This document shows positions 13,102-14,419 of a stretch of 14,419 bases of DNA, piece by piece; position 1 is the stretch's first letter, and every line of letters begins with the position of its first letter. The stretch spans positions 1 through 14,419 of the forward strand of contig JAISAX010000890.1 in the NCBI GenBank assembly GCA_031266495.1, read 5' to 3'. Below the pieces are notes generated by a model. The model did not search any database and had not been told where the DNA came from. It saw only the letters and a program-made list of their open reading frames with translations. The position numbers were made by a program, and so were the translations under genes. This DNA comes from Opitutaceae bacterium. Its GTDB lineage: Bacteria; Verrucomicrobiota; Verrucomicrobiae; Opitutales; Opitutaceae.

Positions 13102-14419
13102 TCAGTATTCATGTCGGGTGATTGTCGTGTCGGAAAATTCGATTTCGAGAACGGAAGCGGCAGGGGGGGGGGGGAGGGGGGCGCGGAACGGACCGGCAAT
13201 GGCGGGGACGCCGGGCGCGTGACGCGGCAATCCGAAGTAGTCGAAGGTGACGGCATCGGCCTGCGGATGACTGGCCGCAGCGGGAGCGACGGCGGCGAGC
13301 CGGGCGGCATAATCGCCGGGTGCCCCCAGGGGCAGGGACTGAAGGCCCGGCAGCGGTTTGGCGCCCCGGCCGTGGTCGGTGGCGTTGCCGGCATTGAGCG
13401 TCTCGACGGCGCGGGTGACGATCGCATTGCGAGCGCCGAGGGAGACGTTGTTGAGGAAGGTCATCTGCCGGGGGGGGGGGAGGGGGCACCAGCGTGTGCG
13501 GCGAGTTGTAGTATTGTTTCCATGACTGTAGCCGTACGCGGTGTCGCCGCCCTGCCAGCGTGTTCCGGCCAGGCCGCGCGTATCGACGAGATTGTGGATG
13601 AACTGTGTGCGGGTGCCGTCCCAGGTGAGCAGTCCGGCGCGAAACCAGACGGGGCCGGGCGAGAGGCCGAGCACGATGTTGTTGGCGGCGAGATTGGGGC
13701 CGGGCGAGGCCTCGATGCCGATGGCAAAGGCGGCCGTGTCCTCGAACAGATTGGACTCGATCCGGTTGCCGTAGTTTTCCCAGTCGAGCCAGATGCCGAG
13801 GCCGCTGCGCCGGATGTGGTTGAACCGGATCTGGGCGCCGACCAGCCGGAGGAGTTTGATGCCGCCGGATTCCCACAGTTGCGAATAGCCGGCCCAGTTG
13901 GTGTCCTCGACGAGGTTGTGCTCGATGATGGCGGCCACGGCGGCGGGCGCGGCCTGGTTTTCGGCGCTTGCCTCCGCGGCGGAGTTGCCGATACCGCCGA
14001 TCCCGAGGTGGCCGGTGCGGGCAACATGATTGCCCCGGATGATGAGCGGAGGCTGGTCCGGTTCCGACTTGGCGGAGAGGGCGATGCCGCGCACTTCGCC
14101 GTCATGGATACGGCAGCCTTCGAGCAACGCGCCTGGCGCGCTTGCGTCCACCAGGGCGCGTTGCTGGTAACTGGCTCCGTGGCGCACCTCAAAACCCCGA
14201 AACCAGGTGTGCCGCCCGGAGAGGCGAACGAGCGGACTGGTCAGGGCGGAAAGGTCAACCGCGACCGTGTTGGGGTCGATGTCGCGGGGAAGGCGCACGA
14301 ACACGGAGGGCTGCGCCTTGGCGGGAATGGGATCGAGGACGAGAAATTCCGTTACGAATGCGGCGGGTTTGCCGTCCGGCTTTTTGCCGTCGCCGGCGGG
14401 GGAGGGAGGGGGGGGGGGG
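13102..14419 (-). CDS. Right-handed parallel beta-helix protein, 5' end outside the window
   Basis: The open frame runs from the window edge to a stop at 13102, giving about 439 residues; the true start is not visible. A GTG at 14304 begins a shorter frame, but coding continues upstream (LVLDPIPAKAQPSVFVRLP), so it is unlikely to be the start. Beta-helix coils are marked by repeated turns: HTWFRGFEVRHGAS, LLEGCRIHDGEVRGIAL, IIEHNLVEDTNW, IRFNHIRRSGLGIW, RIESNLFEDTAAFAIGI, NNIVLG and FLNNVSLG. Such folds are common in pectate-lyase-like enzymes and glycan epimerases. No catalytic site can be assigned. Three poly-C tracts encode proline runs. Between about 13482 and 13528 a different frame fits better, which suggests paired frameshifts. 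The stop overlaps the longer start option of the next prepilin-like gene by 11 bp. Confidence 0.8.
   Translation of the reverse strand, partial: PPPPPSPAGDGKKPDGKPAAFVTEFLVLDPIPAKAQPSVFVRLPRDIDPNTVAVDLSALTSPLVRLSGRHTWFRGFEVRHGASYQQRALVDASAPGALLEGCRIHDGEVRGIALSAKSEPDQPPLIIRGNHVARTGHLGIGGIGNSAAEASAENQAAPAAVAAIIEHNLVEDTNWAGYSQLWESGGIKLLRLVGAQIRFNHIRRSGLGIWLDWENYGNRIESNLFEDTAAFAIGIEASPGPNLAANNIVLGLSPGPVWFRAGLLTWDGTRTQFIHNLVDTRGLAGTRWQGGDTAYGYSHGNNTTTRRTRWCPLPPPRQMTFLNNVSLGARNAIVTRAVETLNAGNATDHGRGAKPLPGLQSLPLGAPGDYAARLAAVAPAAASHPQADAVTFDYFGLPRHAPGVPAIAGPFRAPLPPPPAASVLEIEFSDTTITRHEY
13163..13181 (-). repeat. In-gene C6-T-C12 tract (minus strand)
   Basis: On the plus strand this is G12-A-G6. On the coding strand it encodes the APLPPPP segment, 22 residues before the beta-helix protein's C-terminus. 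Frame stays open on both sides at the present length. Gain or loss of one C would replace the last residues (ending HEY) and change how the reading frame meets the next gene. Confidence 0.95.
13470..13486 (-). repeat. In-gene C5-T-C11 tract (minus strand)
   Basis: G11-A-G5 on the plus strand. It encodes the PLPPP segment in the beta-helix protein and sits exactly at the boundary where the apparent reading frame changes back to the main one. It is therefore the probable site of a slippage event. Confidence 0.95.
14398..14419 (-). repeat. C12 or longer tract with T interruptions at the window edge
   Basis: The plus strand reads G5-A-G3-A-G12 up to the last base. In the beta-helix frame it codes for a Pro/Ser-rich stretch (PPPPPSP). 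The run meets the window end, so its full length is unknown. Confidence 0.9.

Noticed and set aside
13113..13427. N-terminal extension of the second prepilin-like protein
   Set aside because: The extra roughly 100 residues are Pro/Ser/Arg-rich shadow of the beta-helix gene and would put the FTLVE motif far from the start.

Overview
The window looks like part of a polysaccharide-degradation region from a high-GC Gram-negative bacterium, most likely of the Verrucomicrobiota (Opitutaceae-like). This is inferred from four things: a LacI-type regulator of the kind common there, prepilin-like proteins sitting among glycoside hydrolase and lyase genes, a PEP-CTERM surface protein, and Shine-Dalgarno-poor starts. 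No rRNA or tRNA gene, insertion sequence, CRISPR array or transporter gene was seen.

Left part, plus strand (1-9220). An exported heparinase II/III-type polysaccharide lyase with an N-terminal carbohydrate-binding-like domain (56-2794) is followed after 2 bp by an exported AGE/cellobiose-2-epimerase-like enzyme (2797-4173). A roughly 560-bp non-coding stretch holds a palindromic repeat, a 9-bp tandem repeat, a C12 tract, hairpins and short direct repeats. Next come a prepilin-like protein (4736-5491), a leader made of poly-C, AC and TC repeats, a PEP-CTERM protein with a DNRLRE/CBM96-like module (5694-6521), a clan GH-A (GH39-like) glycosidase (6545-8059) and a LacI-family regulator (8186-9220).

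Right part, minus strand (9225-14419, read right to left). A right-handed beta-helix protein, cut by the window edge, overlaps or abuts a second prepilin-like protein. A 69-bp gap with a palindromic repeat follows, then a large GH2-like exported protein (9225-12335). The two parts converge at 9220/9225, where a perfect 9-bp GC hairpin overlaps the regulator's stop codon.

Working model (inference): secreted or surface enzymes cut a uronic-acid-containing or otherwise complex glycan, and the LacI regulator senses a released sugar. Each arm pairs glycan enzymes with one prepilin-like protein, which suggests a role in display or secretion.

The most unusual signal is a set of long homopolymer tracts (8-12 nt), usually with one T interruption. 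C always lies on the transcribed gene's sense strand. They occur in leaders, inside coding regions as polyproline, and at both window ends. One C9 tract lies between an ATG and a GTG of the GH39-like gene, so that only certain tract lengths put the ATG in frame. This is a candidate slippage switch.
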